Assembly (NCBI GenBank): GCA_903813345.2
Contig: CAIIXF020000008.1
Coordinates: 7,142,366 to 7,206,365 of the forward strand
Source: Owenia fusiformis
Taxonomy: Eukaryota > Annelida > Polychaeta > Sabellida > Oweniidae
Length of the DNA stretch: 64,000 nt
Direction of reading: 5' to 3'
Each line of letters starts with the position of its first letter. Positions within the stretch are counted from its first letter, which is position 1. Position numbers and translations under genes: made by a program. Shown here piece by piece: positions 12,901 to 22,438 of the stretch. The notes under the pieces were generated by a model that was given only the letters and a program-made list of their open reading frames with translations, ran no database searches and was not told the DNA's origin.

Positions 12901-13460
12901 GCAGGCATTTATACAGAAATCCAAGAGATTTTAATAACTTATTTTTAACTCGAGTGAGATAGTGACTCTATTTTAACATCTCATTTTAATGGAAAAACAC
13001 TTGCATTTTAGACTACGTTAGATAACAGGTTTTAGCGCTCTCTCTCCCAACAGAAGTAAATTAAGCACAAGTGAAAAGTACAAGTGATATTTTTAGTACA
13101 TGAGTTTTAAAAACAGCAACAAGTGATCAAAGGCAGCATAATAATGCCAAAGTGATCCCGGAACACCTTATAAGGAACACTGAAAAGGACTAAGAAGAAG
13201 AAGAGTATTTTCAAGTGACGATACATAAGTAGTTGAGAGTATACAAAATGTAAAATACGCAAAACGTAAGGGGTGTGTATCTAGACATTATTGGAAAGTA
13301 TGAAGTCTCAAATCACCATGGTCTGGGAACGTGATAGAAAATCAAGATGTCATTTTTTTATGGTGAACACTATCATTATGTCTCATCAGTACCTTGAAAT
13401 TTGTATGCATCCAACAGCAATCAATAGAGCACCGCAAATCACTGCATTTCGAAACACCAT
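3936..13460 (-). CDS. RNASET2: RNase T2 family ribonuclease (nine coding exons)
   Basis: Secreted/lysosomal endoribonuclease of the T2 family, which cuts single-stranded RNA at acidic pH. Coding exons on the minus strand: 13460-13393, 10013-9941, 8901-8843, 8421-8349, 7967-7900, 7479-7366, 6895-6850, 5073-5002, 4139-3936. Phases join exactly to 258 residues, close to the 256 of human RNASET2. Residues 1-20 form a signal peptide. Both active-site segments are intact: SWTVHGVWP (His64) and FWKHEWTKHGTC (His116, Glu117, His121). Conserved cysteines and the sequence VEMCINKQ near the C-terminus also fit. The intron after 7900 begins with GC (TTCTG, then GCAAGT), so it is a GC-AG intron. An acceptor at 13485-13486 implies an upstream non-coding exon, likely ending at 14991. 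A LINE lies in the intron between coding exons 1 and 2, and the end of exon 6 starts a tandem array. Confidence 0.93.
5164..5294. mobile_element. Short mariner-like MITE in an RNASET2 intron
   Basis: The ends read TACAGGGTGG and CCAACCTGTA, an imperfect inverted pair flanked by TA. It is 131 bp with no coding content, as expected of a non-autonomous Tc1/mariner relative. It is weakly supported because the arms are short. Confidence 0.4.
5461..6778. mobile_element. 1.3-kb element with 66-bp terminal inverted repeats
   Basis: The left end (5461-5526) and right end (6713-6778) are near-identical inverted copies beginning GGTAACGCGGCGCAGTCAAG. Between them the motif GCGTTGCC/GCGTTTCC or its complement is scattered many times near both ends, a pattern typical of subterminal transposase-binding repeats. 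The interior has an 81-residue open frame (6018-6263) with no recognised domain. It lies in the RNASET2 intron between coding exons 7 and 8. No clear target-site duplication was seen, so it is a non-autonomous DNA transposon of undetermined superfamily. Confidence 0.65.
7067..7425 (-). repeat. Tandem array of an exon end plus splice donor (six units)
   Basis: Six units start at about 7081, 7139, 7199, 7257, 7317 and 7375. Spacings alternate 58, 60, 58, 60, 58, so the last four units form two 118-bp dimers. On the minus strand each unit reads as the 3' end of RNASET2 exon 6 (YFNMGLKLNR..LDVY) followed by a donor-like GTAAGTAT. The unit nearest 7425 is the real exon end with donor at 7365-7364. 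The others lie in the intron and carry in-frame stops (TAA) beside the donor. See findings. Confidence 0.85.
9720..9940 (-). other. RNASET2 intron sequence
   Basis: Non-coding DNA between coding exons 2 and 3, together with the remainder down to 8902. No other gene was found. The 67-residue frames overlapping here include exon 3 read through into intron. Confidence 0.4.
10300..13205 (+). mobile_element. 5'-truncated non-LTR retrotransposon (LINE), I-group type
   Basis: The body is the long reverse transcriptase/RNase H frame at 10412-12934. Upstream to about 10310 the same frame can be followed through decayed codons with stops, so the 5' part (including any endonuclease) is lost or mutated. 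The 3' untranslated part ends around 13190-13205 in ACTAAGAAGAAGAAGAG, a short-repeat tail as seen in I-like LINEs. It is inserted in the 5'-most coding intron of RNASET2, in the opposite orientation. Exact ends and target-site duplication were not determined. Confidence 0.75.
10412..12934 (+). CDS. LINE ORF2 fragment: reverse transcriptase + RNase H
   Basis: An uninterrupted 840-residue frame. The reverse transcriptase part (about residues 50-350) has the early motif YRPITLEAQVGKILQR, the first catalytic aspartate in AAVLDYESCFERV, the GIPQGSVLSPLLCNLY block and the catalytic FADD. An RNase H domain follows (about residues 530-670) with the D-E-D-D set visible: FTDGSAYGNPGPSG, YYGEVVAIKMA, LLLSDCQPA and HQGTEGNEVADKTAKKAA. 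The C-terminus has a CNICNQ..H..C-type zinc-finger-like stretch (NCDHCNIPETVEHYIFACS). No apurinic endonuclease is present. RT with C-terminal RNase H and no integrase places it in the I group of LINEs. The intact frame suggests recent insertion. Confidence 0.92.
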   Translation: MLKRRVLEFDEIIAAIEKTPAKTAPSPREKILSIFIKKGGITLHKSIWLLSQKCWAEGQLPQEFRIDPKIMLGKPNKNNYNSDRSYRPITLEAQVGKILQRVVSPRLSWISETTSSYCAFQDAYREHRSCSQTVIRLVQSIQEAWNRGEYVIAAVLDYESCFERVFREGLIYKLAQKGINGRLLVYISEYLTNRQFSISVNNHTTPLLPSVVGIPQGSVLSPLLCNLYTADSMDNIGSEKAGFADDNTIWACGADLKEIEKLINTDLNQLTNKWCKRWNMEIAPEKTEVIVFSPPGITSPDINIFIDGRKLQVVSHKKILGCTIDNELKFNLHIENKKKSAFGALAGINNFTSSKSGCSQEVFTMLYKALLIPHFETSISALAAVTEKAVSAYAPVQRAALLRATGCLNSTSTDSLEVLAGVLPLDILLRSRQAQEGVRIATHTESDPIAREFLRWGGSSQTEKTPSCFNIITARLRLHRCPTQPNNYIQHYYHHQDVDIFQPTKATIHDEDFANTKSAQSVRISSVLSEQPDGRTIVFTDGSAYGNPGPSGAAAVVYVGGLKSTPICLEQPVSLIGNNYYGEVVAIKMAVEYLTTIKTSSNILLLSDCQPAITASFITTKCKSITEDIIDTRKACKLLSLQNKTLEVYWVPGHQGTEGNEVADKTAKKAALAAKSLTDCKTSKSVAYNNIKCNALEKWQNRYNNSTKVNFVQELIPKVKLKSPIVKTGTRYYRNICNQIISGHTRLHGHHHRINPDILSPNCDHCNIPETVEHYIFACSKFQEERETLLAKVQQILLGAKYNPALDLQTITGLNTSLDHKLNKEIMKCLQAFIQKSKRF

Positions 13461-13484
13461 CTTACACACGGTTTCAACGTATTT

Positions 13485-14528
13485 CTGAAAACACAAAGAC
13501 CAGTCTGAATGTAATAAAGTCTAATCACTTTCAGTTCCACAACCCGGAAGTGTCTTTGTCAAGTCACAAGACAACAATAGATTTCCGTAGTATTTTTTAT
13601 TTGCACATGCTCTGGTCATTAGTCTATTGTCCCCATATATAGGCTTATCTAGATATGGCTGAATATATCATTCGGTATCTAAGTACAAACCTTTCACAAA
13701 ATATTAGGTATATATGGATGAATTTCGATAGATAAACTTTAATAAAGTATGCGACTTACTTTCTGTTTATGTTTCCTCGTTGATGTAAAACTACGAACGA
13801 GGCCCATCGCAAAGTTCGGTATTCTCCCAAGTATTCTCCAATATTCTCTAGTAACAAATTACATATAAAGAAGGTAAGATTTGAATAAAATATTTATTCC
13901 AACTATCTCTTTTGTTGATAAAGTAGTATATTGAATTATTTAGTGTCATAAACTTGTCGAGAAAGATATGTTATATTTTCTATTATTTACGTTCCATCTT
14001 TTCAAGTTTTCAATTTAGTTCACTTCCGGTTAAAAAATAAAATAAAATAATGTAAAATATCTTGTATTTTTAAGTACTATACCCAAGGTAGGCCATATTT
14101 TAATAGTCTTTTGCGAAATAATTTATAGTCAACTACTCTTTTATCTGTATAAATAGTATGAACACATACACATAACCAATGAGTAGTATTCAGCCGCCCT
14201 AGAATAAAACCCCCCAATCACTATGAATACAAACATATCATCCCATAACATTCTCCTGTGATCTCAAATGTTTTGGGGTTAACTTTTCCATGGGCTTTTA
14301 ACTGAAAGCCCATGAAAGTACTAAACAAGTCATATGTTATTCTCATTTTTTATATTCCCGGGAATACATTATCAATTTATTCTATAACTAGCTATTTCAT
14401 TTTGCCAAAAGTTAAATTCCAGACACAAATGGCAAAATACATTTCAGAAATCGATTAGAATAGTCCCATTTAACTATTATAAATGAACATTTAACACAAA
14501 ATGTTATATGGAATCGTTTTATAATATA
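13485..14528. other. Non-coding: 5' intron/promoter-proximal DNA of RNASET2
   Basis: No coding exon is seen. It is probably the first intron of RNASET2 if its leader exon ends at 14991. CCGGAAGT (ETS-type) sequences occur near 13545 and, inverted, near 14024. Confidence 0.4.
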
Positions 14529-14533
14529 TTATT

Positions 14534-14745
14534 CAGGCCCGTAGCCAGGGGGGGGGGGGTTCGCAGGGTTCGGGAACCCCCCCCCCTGGCAAAAAATTCT
14601 TTCAAAATCATGCAGTTTTTCACCATTTTGAGCACTTCTCTTGTGATTTTAGCTATATTTGGGCCAAAATTGTCAAATGTGAACCCCCCCTGGAAAGTTT
14701 TGAAAACTGAACCCCCCCCCTTGGCAAATCCTGGCTACGGGCCTG
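14534..14745. mobile_element. 212-bp MITE with CAGGCCCGTAGCCAGG ends
   Basis: Terminal inverted repeats CAGGCCCGTAGCCAGG (14534) and CCTGGCTACGGGCCTG (to 14745), each followed inward by long C or G runs. The flanks carry a 5-bp direct repeat TTATT (14529-14533 and 14746-14750). Internally GAACCCCCC-type blocks recur. It has no coding capacity and is a non-autonomous DNA element inserted just outside the promoter palindrome. Confidence 0.75.
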
Positions 14746-14752
14746 TTATTGT

Positions 14753-15640
14753 CAAGTATCTGTCACATTAGTCATATAAATCTGACCCTCGTATGATGTT
14801 ATCTGTTGTTATTTTTTTCTGAATTGGATATTTATTTTTCTTATTTTCTTGCATACGAGCGTCATACACACTTCCCTCATCTATATTGCGGGAAATGCTT
14901 TCCTGGCCTGTCTACCCAACCAAATTCACACAAATGATAAATAAATTTCTTTGCTTCAACTATTAAGTATTTAATCTTACCTTAGGCACGTAAAACGCTT
15001 TGTAATTGAAGAAATATAAGCATGCCGCTTGAATTTTAAAATTTTTTCATTTTGCCATACCAAGGTCACTTCCGGGTTAATCTGAGTGTAGATGTACAAC
15101 TATATCAAACGAAATCAAAAGTATTTGTTACACGAAGATTCAGTTGAAAGGGAAGCAGTGTCGTTAAGAAGGGAAGTTATTTAGAAAAGTTATTGTTTCA
15201 GAATGAAAAAAGTGATAAGTATGAGAGAACGGCTTTGGAATCGATCTCTGCGTAATAAATAATTATGATTCTGTTTCGATACATGTTTTACATTTAGACT
15301 ACCGGAAACAACATTTAGCAACATGGCAGGCGATAATGAAAATATAATTCAATTGAATATATTTCGTCAATTATCAAGCGTTTTACATGTCTAAGGTAAG
15401 ATTTAACACTTTGATATTGGAGCTAAATAATTACTCGATAATTTGTGTGACTTTGGTTAGTATGGTAACTATGGTTACCCAGACAGGCCAGGAAAGCGTT
15501 TACCGCAATTTGTTCCATATAATATCTACGACCGTTTATGCAAAGAAAATAATAAAAAATAAATATCCAAATAAGAACTAGGAATACCGAAGAACAGCAT
15601 ACAACGGTCGGATTTATATGACTACTGTCACATACTGTAT
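14753..15640. promoter_or_regulatory. Palindromic head-to-head promoter region, RNASET2 / LURAP1-like
   Basis: The left arm (about 14753-15040) and right arm (about 15338-15640) are diverged inverted copies with clear shared blocks, for example AAGCGTTTTAC, the splice donor CTAAG/GTAAGATT, AGACAGGCCAGGAAAGC and ATAAATATCCAA. Each arm points a donor outward: minus strand after 14991 toward RNASET2, plus strand after 15395 toward the LURAP1-like gene. ETS-type CCGGAA sequences lie in the centre near 15066 and 15302. I infer a bidirectional promoter with leader exons for both genes. Confidence 0.6.
15323..15394 (+). CDS. Possible upstream ORF (23 codons) in LURAP1-like leader exon
   Basis: ATGGCAGGCG starts a 23-residue frame that ends in TAA one base before the donor AAG/GTAAGA (exon end 15395). 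If the leader exon is transcribed, this is an upstream ORF with a good context (AACATGGC). The inverted copy on the minus strand has only a four-codon equivalent. Confidence 0.3.
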   Translation: MAGDNENIIQLNIFRQLSSVLHV

Positions 15641-16131
15641 TATCATGGAAAATTAGTTTCAAGTGATCCAGAATTTATGATTCATGAATGCATAGCACAG
15701 AAGTTAAACCCAATAATGGCATTCTGATTAATAATGAAAGCAGTAATTGGCTTTAACTTGTTGAACTAAGTAAGAGTAAGAATGAGATAAGAAAACTAAT
15801 ACCCTATACAAGGGTTGTCCCAGAAGTAATGCACTATTTTCTCTAACTTTATCAGTACTTGATAAATTTCCATGAAATTTTCATTAAATGATCTTAATAC
15901 TATATATTTTGATTATATTATTTCTTAAATCATTTGCATCAAATTGATCATAGGGATAATTATCTCATCAAATGAAAAAGGTACATGTATATGGAATCAT
16001 GGGATCCCTAATGTAATTTATACAGTATCAAATCATAATTATGTCTTTCCTTTCAGATGAATTAAAATTATGTATTGTTTCAGGTAATCATTTGAGGCTT
16101 GCGTTGGATTGTAAGAGGCTCAGATCACAGA

Positions 16132-17780
16132 ATGGCTAACTTGCAAGGGCTTCCGGCACTTCCAAAGAGTCTTGCAAGACTTCTCAATGCAGGTATATTA
16201 AGAGACAAGGTCAATATATAGTTACACACTCACATATTTAATGATGTCCCCTTGACAATTTAAAAAATTAAAGAGACCGCGACTGACACCTAATTTTTAT
16301 CATTATTAAACTTGAAGTGTGTACCTCAAATATGTTTTTCTTAGAGTTTTAAGAAAAAGTTTTACACTCCAAAGTAAAATTTAGGGTAAAAATGATTAAA
16401 TAAGAGAACCAATAGAGAAGCTACATGCCCCTTTTGTCGAAATATGACACTTTTGACTTTTAAAGTGCTTCTGACTAACATATGGTTTTGTAAAGTTTCG
16501 ATATAAATTGCTGCCTCTAGCCTCAGAAAACTATATTTGAGGAAACGAATATCATTACAAAAAAATGAAAAAAACTTCCAAAACTGGTCTAAATGCTGCA
16601 CTTTTTTTAACCTGGCGAATACCTCATATATGGGGTCTGTTATTCTCAAAATTCTCAGTGCAGTGTACATATGCAGTAGAGCATAAATAAATAATCATTG
16701 CTGCAGTGATCTGAAACAACAGTCGATTTTGTGAAAACAACCAGTGAAAATCGCCTGTTGCCTGCTGCTAGTAAAACCCTGTAGATAGTTTTATATTCAC
16801 GTTGTATTTGCAACTTCCAGTTTGTTTGGTTATTTTGAGTGACTAACTTTACAATTTGTGTTTTCTTAAAGGCACTGAGCAGTGGAAAGAAGTAGAAAAG
16901 ATCCACAACTTACGGACGATGATCCAGAAAGATATGACACCAGACACAAGTGCAGAGTTAAACAATGGGAAAACTGCCGATAGGAGACACTCAGTTGCAG
17001 GAACAGTAGATGGCGCACTCGCCTACTTGAGAAAGGAAATGGTAAATTACATTTGTATTATTTTGCAATGAGAAACATGTACATTAGCAGAAAGAAGCAG
17101 TTGGCACTTGATAGTTGTGTACAGCAGTACCCCCCCCCCCTCAGCACCATAAACTTTGATTGTTTGAAAAGTTTCCGAAATAATGGTGATCTTTTTGACT
17201 GCTTCGTTAACCATCATGTTGTTGAAGTCATGGACTTGGTCAAAGTTACATGTGCAAGCAAGGAATGTATTTTTAGTATTAATTGTATGTATTTGTGAAT
17301 ATGTAAAAAATTACAAAAATATGCAGAGAAATACTATGGAATCAGTGTTTATTCATGTTCAATACTGAATGACTATGTTAAGCACATACTTTCTTGATGT
17401 TACAGGTGGGTCTCCGACAACTAGATATGTCTCTCTTGTGTCAGTTAATGACGCTAAACGAGTCCATTCAAGACTATAAACAATCCGTACAGATGGCTTA
17501 TTCAGATGCAAACTCAGAATGTGGCTCCCTCTATAGTATGGACAATGGTTTGGAGACGATTCGTGACGATTACGAATCAGAGCTTGCTGATGTTGACATA
17601 AACGATGACATGAGTTTAGGGGATAGTTATAATTCCCAGTACGAGCCACAGAGCCCCCGCTCCCCAGTTCCTCAAAGTCCAGGTTATAGGTGGCCTCAAC
17701 ATGTTAAGAATCAGAGTGCGACTCAACAGAATAATGGAATGTTCAAGTTCAGCTATGGGCTTTCTGAATCAAATGCCTAA
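16132..17780 (+). CDS. LURAP1: LURAP1-like leucine-rich adaptor protein
   Basis: Exons 16132-16192, 16872-17041 and 17406-17780 join in phase to 201 residues. The centre (end of exon 2 and start of exon 3), LAYLRKEM..GLRQLDMSLLCQ and LMTLNESIQDYK, matches the conserved core of vertebrate LURAP1 (LAYLRAIDVKILQQLVTLNEGIE), a short coiled-coil/leucine-rich adaptor linked to MRCK and NF-kB signalling. A segment with EQWKEVEKIHNLRTMIQKDM precedes it. The C-terminal half is Ser/Asp/Pro-rich (SPRSPVPQSPGY) and looks disordered. Acceptors at about 16056 and 16083 upstream of the ATG indicate a spliced 5' leader, probably from the exon ending at 15395. Function in this animal is inferred from the core only. 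Confidence 0.8.
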
Positions 17781-17986
17781 GCAATTTATTTAATGAGGGC
17801 TTCCGGTCTAATGCATAGCAATAAATAGGAATTTCTCTCAAAAGTAAATTATTAACAAAATATTTGCTTCAGTGAACAGCAAAAATATGACATGTTTACT
17901 TCAAAATCTCATAGTTAAAAATCTCACGAGACAATATTCTCTACTTTTTGGTTTCAGTTTTTTTGTAAATTTATTCCACTTAGTAT

Positions 17987-18817
17987 CACAGGCTGGTATC
18001 GAAAGATTTGTCCGCTGTGACGGAGCATGCTATTTTTTATAAAAACACTAAGAATGCTTCACGATTTATTTTTTAACTCATATGTTTTGTTATATCAAAG
18101 ATAATAACTTACTCCATGCAATGGATATATCATTTGCGTGTAACCTTCACTTCTGTTTGAAGTCCAATAACGCTAGGAGTAAAATCTATTGAAAACGGCG
18201 CCAGAGTATCAAACTCTAAAATGTACCATTTCTTTTTTAACTTTTTAATGGCATGATATAGTGACACGATAATATTAACATATGTTTTCAGCATAACTCT
18301 GAATGTATTAATGATATATTAATGCATTGGGTCCTTTTAATTTTTTTATAAAAAATAATATTAATATTTTTTGTCCGCTGTGACGGAGCATTTTCACAGT
18401 TCACATTTGCAACTGCTCCGTCACAGCGGACAAAAAAATTAAGCATTATTTTTTATAAAAGAATTAAAAAGACCAAACACATCAACATCTCATTTATACC
18501 TTCATAGTTATGCTGAAAGCATGTGTAAATATTATTGTGTCACTATATCGTGCCATTAGAAAGTTAAACAAGAAATGGTACATTTTGAAGTGTGATACTC
18601 CGGCGCCATTTTCAATAGCTTTTCTTCCCAGCGTAATTGGACTTCAAACAGAAGTGAAAGTTACCCGCAAATGATATATCCATTGCATGGAGTAAGTACT
18701 TTTGTATGGTATAACGAAAGATATGAGTTAAAAAATAAATCGTGAAGTATTCTAAGTGTTTTTATGAAAAATAGCATGCTCCGTCACAGCGGACAAATAT
18801 TTCGATACCAGCCTGTG
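17987..18817. mobile_element. 831-bp foldback element, copy 1
   Basis: A near-complete palindrome: arms of about 400 bp around a loop of about 23 bp near 18400. Ends are CACAGGCTGGTATCGAAA and its complement. A perfect 5-bp target-site duplication AGTAT flanks it (17982-17986, 18818-18822). The motif TGTCCGCTGTGACGGAGCA or its complement occurs four times, just inside each end and on both sides of the centre. No coding frame. Copy 2 lies at 29101-29935. The superfamily is not settled; CAC ends with 5-bp duplications recall Transib-type elements. Confidence 0.88.
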
Positions 18818-18822
18818 AGTAT

Positions 18823-19711
18823 GGTTCATAAAAATAAGCCTAAGAAATATATTCACTGAGCACTATTTACGAAATATAGACCGAAGACCAGGTATTCTAT
18901 TGATGAATACATATTGCAGGGCTACGCACAAATGTTTTCTATACTTTTATGCCTAGCCCTAAGGTATTTATTACTCAATATAATACCTGATCTGAGATTT
19001 ACAAAAACCGAACATGAAAAATCACCAAAATTTTGCAGAATCCTCACTTCATTTCACGAAAAAACTTAGTACAGACTAAGTATTATATCAATGAATAAAT
19101 ACTGAGTGAAATATTGACTTTATTCACAGTTTCTAGAAGGCGTGAATAGTCATGTTCGAATTACGAATACAAATTACTTGTATACAGTAGAACCCGTTTG
19201 ACATGCTGCTCAGATCTACTTAAACTGTTCAAATGATGTATACTAAAAAGGTGTGCATATTATGAGGTTATTATAAAGAAGAAAATAATGGGAAATCTCC
19301 AACAATGGAACTGAAAATGTTTCCACAATTTGAAGTGTTCAAAGAGATATTCAGGTGTTTAAAAAGGTGTTCACTGTTCACGTATACTGGTTTACTGTTT
19401 GAGAAAGTGGGATTTTATGTCAGTACTAGAATATATATACTAGTATATATGACGTTTATAGATCTTTTATTGAAATGGCTCAATCTCTATAATATCCCCC
19501 AAAATAATTTTGTAGCAATCTATAACAAGCGTTATTGTATTATTATATGTTACAAACCATTTCTCTAAAATTTAAAAAAATTATTAAGGGCTTTGCAGAA
19601 GAGAAGGGTTTTGTGGAGAAGTAGTCCTCTCACAAGATTTAGGTAAAGGGGGGATTCTGATAGAGATCATAATGTAAAATGCTTATTTTATATACAGCTC
19701 GTGAAGTTGAC
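18823..19711. other. Non-coding DNA
   Basis: No exon recognised. GTATACAGTAGAACCCG at about 19180 resembles the end of the TACAGTARAACCTG repeat family seen at 31316 and 32526. Confidence 0.4.
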
Positions 19712-20035
19712 ACTCTTAAAAATTATTACTCGGATTTCCTTATATTGAGAAATTGTACTACTCATTTTAAGTCAAAAATTACTTAAATAATCTTGAACTA
19801 CTGAATAATTTTTAAGTAATTTTTAAGTAATTCATTTATGGTGAATTTACTAATGCAAGGAGAGAAATTGAAATACTTTCTGTAGTAATTGTAATACTCA
19901 TTTACATAATTAAGCAATTAAAAAACTCAAAATGACAATATAAGTTAAACCTAAGTAAAATGAAGTAAAACTAAGTATTTAACTTTAAGTAATTTTTATA
20001 CTTAGGAAATACTCAAGTAATTCATTTTTAAGAGT
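19712..20035. mobile_element. 324-bp MITE with ACTCTTAAAAAT ends
   Basis: Left end ACTCTTAAAAATTATTACT and right end AGTAATTCATTTTTAAGAGT are inverted copies. The interior is built from repeats of AAGTAA/TTACTT. No coding content and no certain target-site duplication. Confidence 0.6.
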
Positions 20036-20438
20036 TGAAATACCAATGAGGAAGGTGTTTATCATAAAACTTTTGAAAAACCTAAATACTTTAACATACA
20101 AGATTGGTATTTTGTTTGATACAGAAAAGGTTTGTATGAAAGACCATGAAAAGTGTAAGTTAACATAGAAAAGATGTAAGATTTAATTTTGGGAGCTTTA
20201 ATATTATAGCCAAAAGACATGAAAGAGGTTGGGTCACTTTAAGAGAATACAAGGGATGCTCAATTTGAGAACTATGCAACAATTAACATGTCAAAGATGA
20301 GGGTGTCATTGTTGTTCAGGATAACACACAACCCCAAGAAATGTGCAAACAGCAACTCCTTTATTATTTAGTTAAGGACTGGTTGACTGTATAATATTTT
20401 GGGGCTGTGCATGATCCTATCAATTAGTTTGTGTTTTT

Positions 20439-20565
20439 ATGTCACCACCATAAGTGATGACATATTTTTATGGTCTCAAACTTTTTTGTGGCAGCGGTAG
20501 GTGGTTGATATTCAGTGGTTGGTGTTCCGAGTCCGGCATCTGTAACAAATGACAGGTGGTGACAT
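20439..20565. mobile_element. Small MITE, ATGTCACCACC family, copy 1
   Basis: Inverted ends ATGTCACCACC and GGTGGTGACAT. The right half (TGTAACAAATGACAGGTGGTGAC) is shared with copies near 27780, 33240-33370 and, inverted, 39374. No coding capacity. Confidence 0.65.
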
Positions 20566-22438
20566 TTTGTATATTAATGCCTTGTTATATCATATTATAA
20601 TTGACTTATGCACATATTTCAATTATTCAATTATTTTCAAATGATGACCGTCAAAACTTCATATTGGCAGATTATAGTATATACAAAAAAACAAGTAGTA
20701 TGTGTGCATCACTGCTAACCCTTGGGGCTCAACTTAATTAAATCAGTTAGAGGTATTCGTTGCATAGTTAAAATAAATGGTACACGGTTTTCCAATCAGT
20801 TTTACATTGAAAATGTTTACAAATGGTGTAATATTACAACTGTTTCCAAAAAGCCCTATAGGTATGAGCTATGTTGACATATATCTATGCAATTAACAGC
20901 CAATCAAAACATAATAATCAGTATTAATGTATTTAATAAAATTCAATTTAGTCATTTATAATGTACAGAGTGCTTTGATCGTAATGACATTTTGAATGTA
21001 CATGTAAGGTATATTCAAAAGTGCAACTTTCTTCTTTAATTACTCTTTAACTTCTTTAATAATTCATATTTTTGAACTTATATACTGTTTCTTCATCTAA
21101 CTTCTTGAAGAAAATTAAAATTGTACAATTTGGCATTTGCACAATGAAATTTGAACTGTTTGTACATTCAATTGTGTGCTTTTTTCAGACTTACACTTGT
21201 ACTTAGTCTAGCTCCATGCTCTTACCAACAAGGTGGGGTGTTTAGTCAAGTAGAGGGGGAGTCACAGAGGCTTGTAGCTAGACTAACTGTTTCTTTATTT
21301 ATGTAGTACTGTTTCCTTAAAGTCTAATTTTTACTTTTTTATTTACATTATGCTTGTACAGGTTCATGATTGACTATGACTTTCTAATCAGTTATCTGAA
21401 TGAATGTTTGAAACTTATTATGTTGATCATTTGTTTATGATGGAATGATTGGTAAACATTGTGTTAAAAAGGTCATAGTACAGAGCAAAATAAAGTTATT
21501 GTATTAGCATGACTAATTATCCTAAAATATGGGAAAATATTTTGCCACCTGCTACCATGGGTCTAAGAAAAATACCATATTTGTTCATAAGGAAAACTGC
21601 ATGTATGTGACGTGAAAACTACATATATACTCGTATAATCTAATTTCTGTTGGTTTAGTTAACTGTGTCTTCCATGACCCTTTATTATGTAAAGTGCACA
21701 TGTACTTAAATTTACTCTGAAATATTGTTTCATTTGTTGTTTTTTTTATATAAGGCATATTTTTGTTGAAGGGACCATGTGTATTTAAGTTATCGTTAAA
21801 GCACAGAACTATATCTAGTATGATCAATGCAGCTGAGGTTGTGTATCAGTATGGTGTCAAAACTGATAATTATTTGTTTTGTTTAAAAAAGATTGTATTC
21901 TTTAGAATATGTAAGTGTCCAATGAGATATGCACCGTTTATGACAAAATGAAGCTCGAAATAGGGCTGTATCGTCAAAAGGCTAAGAAAATATCTTGGCC
22001 TTGCAGTTTTGACAGGGTATTGGTATACAATAAGACAGTGCCTTTCTACATATACATATAACATTATATTACATTATGTTTCACAGGCCCTATTTTAGAT
22101 AGTATTTTATAAGCATGTATCATAAAACCAAAGATCATTCTTATGTAGCTTGGTATGTTTATTCGTATATTCAAAATACAATTATTTATACATATTCAAT
22201 GCCATTGTTTATGTTCATTGAATTCACAAGATTTCATTTCCAATTTAATTTTGACATTAGATGTTCTTTTAACATGACATTCAAAGAGATAAACCTACCA
22301 TGACTGTAAAGTAGGCCTTCTAAAATGACATCATATGCAATCATCTCATGCAATGCAATACAATACAATCGTATTCAATTGTTTATGCAAGCTGGTGGAG
22401 CTGCCGGTCAACTATGCTTATTTACTTAATTATTTTAT
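20566..22438. other. Intergenic AT-rich DNA
   Basis: No exon or RNA gene recognised between the small MITE and the 3' end of the GT92 gene. Open frames are short and uncharacterised. Confidence 0.4.

Noticed and set aside
17987-18817. True recombination signal sequences
   Set aside because: Only CACAG of the heptamer is present, and no nonamer at 12- or 23-bp spacing was seen; the relation to Transib/RAG is kept only as a hypothesis.
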